43,985 nt of DNA, from the NCBI GenBank assembly GCA_029568995.1, contig JAKPYU010000272.1, positions 1 through 43,985 on the forward strand, read 5' to 3'. The DNA comes from Candidatus Omnitrophota bacterium (lineage in GTDB: Bacteria; Hinthialibacterota; Hinthialibacteria; Hinthialibacterales; JAKPRU01). Shown piece by piece: positions 41,605 to 43,985 of this stretch. The notes under the pieces are model-generated. The model made no database searches. It was not told where the DNA came from and saw nothing but the letters and a program-made list of their open reading frames with translations. Each line of letters begins with the position of its first letter. The first letter of the stretch is position 1. The position numbers and the translations under genes were made by a program.

Positions 41605-41634
41605 GAGGTCGGAAGATCGGTCCGACAACGTCGA
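41605..41634. terminator. Stem-loop between convergent genes
   Basis: GTCGGA (41611-41616) and TCCGAC (41624-41629) can pair around AGATCGG; AGGTCG and CGACCT form outer, competing arms. It lies between the ends of the isomerase-like and orphan DHp genes. No T tract follows on either strand, so intrinsic termination is weakly supported. Confidence 0.3.
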
Positions 41635-41636
41635 CC

Positions 41637-41834
41637 TTACCTGACCGCCGCACCTTCCCAGATGTCACTCAGCATTCTCAGCATTTCACGAGACCGATTC
41701 AGAATCACATCAACCGCTTCACGCTGGTCCGGGGTCATCGCCCCGTAATCTCCGGCCTGAAGGGCTTCCGCATATCCGATGACCACAGTCAGCGGAGTCT
41801 TGAGACTATGAACTTCCTGGTCGTTTAGAGACAT
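41637..41834 (-). CDS. Orphan histidine-kinase dimerisation/phospho-acceptor (HisKA) domain, 65 aa
   Basis: The whole protein is a single DHp helical hairpin: MSLNDQEVHSLKTPLTVVIGYAEALQ, a connecting loop, then helix 2 'PDQREAVDVILNRSREMLRMLSDIWEG'. HSLKTPL matches the H-box HELRTPL with the phospho-acceptor His kept (His9). No ATPase domain follows; the next DNA is the end of the convergent isomerase gene. It has its own promoter overlapping the end of the large kinase gene. The ATG at 41834 follows GGTGG; a TTG at 41855 is also open. It could accept or pass on phosphate, or pair with full kinases. Confidence 0.7.
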   Translation of the reverse strand: MSLNDQEVHSLKTPLTVVIGYAEALQAGDYGAMTPDQREAVDVILNRSREMLRMLSDIWEGAAVR

Positions 41835-41876
41835 TTTCCACCCAACTTCTTTCAATTCAGAATTGCATCAACATTC

Positions 41877-41906
41877 ATTATACTCCCAAACAGATCTGCT
41901 ATGCAA
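41877..41906 (-). promoter_or_regulatory. Promoter of the orphan HisKA gene
   Basis: Minus strand TTGCAT (41906-41901), 18 bp, perfect TATAAT (41882-41877). The -35 lies over the last codons of the upstream kinase gene. The predicted start near 41870 gives a leader of about 36 nt. Confidence 0.6.
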
Positions 41907-43985
41907 ATCCATTTTCAGGCTTTGCAGGAGCGAAAACTGCCTGGGAATCCATATTGCGGGCCATCTCCCCGGACACAAGGGGAAGGGTAAACTGAACAGC
42001 CGTTCCCCGACCGGTCCCTCTGCTTTCAATCCAGATACGACCTCCCATCAACTTGACCAGCTGTTTGCAGATCGCCAAGCCCAATCCGGTGCCCCCGTGT
42101 GAGCGTGTTGATAACCCATCCACTTGCCGAAACGCCTCAAAAACCAGGTCCTGCATGTCCTTGGGAATTCCGATTCCGGTGTCCCGCACTTCGACCTGCA
42201 CATAGCCCGGTTCCTGCTCGTAGACCGCCCGAACCATGATGTGGCCTTCCGGCGTAAACTTGATGGCATTCGATACCAGGTTCAGCAGAACTCGAATCAC
42301 TTTCTCCCGGTCCCCGTAAATGGGGGGTCTCTCCGGCGAGATCTTCTCAAACTCCAACAGAAGCCCTTTTTCCCGCGCCTGCACATGACTGATGGAGCGA
42401 ACCTCCGAAAACACTTCATCAAGCGAGACCGACTGGAGATGAACCGGCACTTCCGAAGATTCCAACTTGGCGATGTCCAGTATGTCATTGATCAGTCCCA
42501 GAAGATGTCGGGAACTTCGGTGGATACTCCCCAGGAATTCCATGGCCTCGTCCCGTGGCAAAACCGGTTCCTCCAGAAGAAGGGTCGTAAATCCGAGAAT
42601 CGAATTCAGCGGGGTTCGAAGTTCATGCGATGTATTCGCCAGGAATTCATCCTTGACCTTGGCAAGCCGTTCCAACCGTTCGTTTAACAGGGTCAATTCC
42701 TGGTTATCCTGCAGGATCCGTTCCTCCAGAAGACGGCGCTCTGTGATATTCCGCATGACACCAAGAAGTCCCGTGGAACTGTCCTGCAACTGGAGCGGTT
42801 TTTCAGTAACCTCAAACAGAACACGCCGCTGCTGAAAATCATAAATCTCCAGCAGGTACGGTTTGCCGTCCCGCAACTCGGAAGATTGTCCCTGTTTCTC
42901 GGTCAGGATCTTGTTGAGCGGATTATCGGTGAGATATTTCTGCCGGTTCACCGCAAATTCCTCGATCCCATATCCAAGCGTTTCTTCAAAAGACTTGTTG
43001 CAATACAGGTAAGCCCCTCGGTTATCTGCCATGTAGACGATATCGTTGATCTCTCCAACGCTCTCCAGCAAGAACCGATATCGCTGCTCCCGATCGGCCA
43101 GTTCATTGAACATCCGCCTGCGTTCCGTCAGATCTCGAAGCATGAACAAGACATGCGTATGCCCCTTGTGTGTAAGGACTTTCCCACGCATTTCCGCCCA
43201 CACGACACGTCCGGTCAATGAGATCAACTGGACTTCTTCGACCACGGTTTCCCCCTGCTGGCTTCTCCGAAGGAGATGGTCGAACTTGCTCCGACTTTCG
43301 AGGCCGACCAGATCCCTCAGACAGTGACGGCTGATATCTTCCGATGCAATGTCCAGCATAAGACAAACGGTGCGGTTACCGGAAATCATCTTCCCATCCT
43401 GCAGCGACACAAGCGCCACAGCATATTCCGCCTCCTCGCACGGCTGGCTCCCCGGTTCTTCCAGCGAGGAATAGACCGAGAAGAGACGCATGTTCGATAG
43501 GGCCGGTCCCAGGTGCTGTGCAAGCAGGAGCAGCACCCTCTCATGCTCACTCTGAAATGCATGAGACTTCCTGGCAAACAAGGCCAGGACTCCCACAAAC
43601 CTCTTGTTGTCCCGCAAGGGCACGGCGACACAAGAGTTGACCCGGGCCATTTCCAACACCATCCGCTCCGCCGGGTCCAATACCTCCAAACTCTCCGCAA
43701 CCCATTTGATATCCCCCTGCAGCGCCCGAATCAGCAGGCTGGTTGGCGACGAGGACACCGGCAACAGGTCCAAGTGAGGTACGGTCTCCGTGGATACATA
43801 GAGATGAAGTGTCTCATCCAGCTCGTCCCGCGCAAAAAGGATCGCCTCGTCATGAGGGACCATGATGCGAAGATGCCCGGAAAGCTCCCGCAAACCCCTC
43901 CGCATATCCAGGCTGGATCGGAAAGAACCAACCCAGAAAGCCAACTGTGTCTCTTCTTCACTCCGACGATAAATGCTGACACGCC
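41899..43985 (-). CDS. GAF/PAS hybrid sensor histidine kinase, N-terminus beyond the window
   Basis: The reading frame is open to the right edge ('VSIYRRSEEETQLAFWVGSF'), so the true start is outside. Counting from the codon at 43944, residues 20-160 are a GAF-like domain ('SCVAVPLRDNKRFVGVLALFARKSHAF'). Residues 175-275 are a first PAS ('GRVVWAEMRGKVL...LRDLTERR') and about 285-405 a second PAS with PAC end ('GLLGVMRNITERR'). A coiled linker precedes HisKA with SHELRTPL (His440). HATPase N box 'NLVSNAIKFT' (about 555), G1 DTGIGIP and G2 GGTGLGLAI follow. There are no transmembrane helices in the visible part, so it is probably a cytoplasmic sensor. There is no receiver domain. Confidence 0.9.
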   Translation of the reverse strand, partial: RVSIYRRSEEETQLAFWVGSFRSSLDMRRGLRELSGHLRIMVPHDEAILFARDELDETLHLYVSTETVPHLDLLPVSSSPTSLLIRALQGDIKWVAESLEVLDPAERMVLEMARVNSCVAVPLRDNKRFVGVLALFARKSHAFQSEHERVLLLLAQHLGPALSNMRLFSVYSSLEEPGSQPCEEAEYAVALVSLQDGKMISGNRTVCLMLDIASEDISRHCLRDLVGLESRSKFDHLLRRSQQGETVVEEVQLISLTGRVVWAEMRGKVLTHKGHTHVLFMLRDLTERRRMFNELADREQRYRFLLESVGEINDIVYMADNRGAYLYCNKSFEETLGYGIEEFAVNRQKYLTDNPLNKILTEKQGQSSELRDGKPYLLEIYDFQQRRVLFEVTEKPLQLQDSSTGLLGVMRNITERRLLEERILQDNQELTLLNERLERLAKVKDEFLANTSHELRTPLNSILGFTTLLLEEPVLPRDEAMEFLGSIHRSSRHLLGLINDILDIAKLESSEVPVHLQSVSLDEVFSEVRSISHVQAREKGLLLEFEKISPERPPIYGDREKVIRVLLNLVSNAIKFTPEGHIMVRAVYEQEPGYVQVEVRDTGIGIPKDMQDLVFEAFRQVDGLSTRSHGGTGLGLAICKQLVKLMGGRIWIESRGTGRGTAVQFTLPLVSGEMARNMDSQAVFAPAKPENGFA

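Noticed and set aside
1-43985. tRNA, rRNA, insertion sequence transposase or integrase genes
   Set aside because: I looked through the gaps and coding regions on both strands and saw no tRNA-like cloverleaf, rRNA segment, transposase or recombinase motif.

Overview
The window looks like a chromosomal piece of an uncultured-type bacterium, with moderately high GC, mixed strand use and many short operons. Three things point to a Planctomycetes/Lentisphaerae-like or candidate-phylum lineage such as Sumerlaeota or Hydrogenedentota: pseudopilins of the FTLIELLIVVAIIGILAAIAVPNF type with 'LTTPVAY..SIP.DPF' bodies, secreted beta-propeller and glycoside hydrolase genes, and an archaeal/eukaryal-type prolyl-tRNA synthetase. 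This assignment is inference; no rRNA or tRNA gene was seen.

Layout. (1) 1-1500: the 5' part of a class II (B12-dependent) ribonucleotide reductase gene, nrdJ, on the minus strand. It has a clear sigma70-type promoter, two NrdR boxes 32 bp apart and a terminator-like hairpin in its leader. (2) 1612-10273: a tight minus-strand phage-like cassette of 13 genes. It encodes a capsid protein, decoration-like protein, connector-like protein, distal-tail-like protein, prohead-protease-like protein, receptor-binding and S74/LamG fibre proteins, an XhlA-like protein and an M15-like endolysin. No terminase, portal, tape measure or integrase is present. (3) 10432-21529: housekeeping and envelope genes: a GT2 glycosyltransferase, ftsK, a DUF2914-like protein, a CgeB-like glycosyltransferase, a small membrane protein, a secreted beta-propeller, a three-zinc-finger protein, and thiS-thiG. 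(4) 21734-36050: a secretion and glycan region: an M36-like metalloprotease, a Tat-exported GH140/DUF4038-like hydrolase, a HepT/MntA toxin-antitoxin pair, a polytopic membrane protein, two type II pseudopilins, an SGNH hydrolase, an esterase-GH29 fucosidase-F5/8 fusion, and a GH95-like enzyme. (5) 36183-41590: two small proteins, pgeF, a uroporphyrinogen-decarboxylase-like protein, proS and a sugar-isomerase-like TIM barrel. (6) 41637-43985: an orphan histidine-kinase dimerisation domain with its own promoter, downstream of a large GAF/PAS histidine kinase cut by the window edge.

How the genes work together. The esterase-fucosidase fusion, GH95-like, GH140-like and SGNH enzymes together suggest extracytoplasmic breakdown of a fucose-containing, acylated polysaccharide. 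The pseudopilins interleaved with them may belong to the type II secretion machinery. Gaps between genes carry several families of dispersed palindromic repeats, and in two places a repeat supplies the stop codon of a gene. The items most worth checking are the reduced phage cassette, the signal-peptide-bearing S74 protein, the HepT homologue lacking its catalytic arginine, the orphan phospho-acceptor domain, and the esterase-fucosidase fusion.
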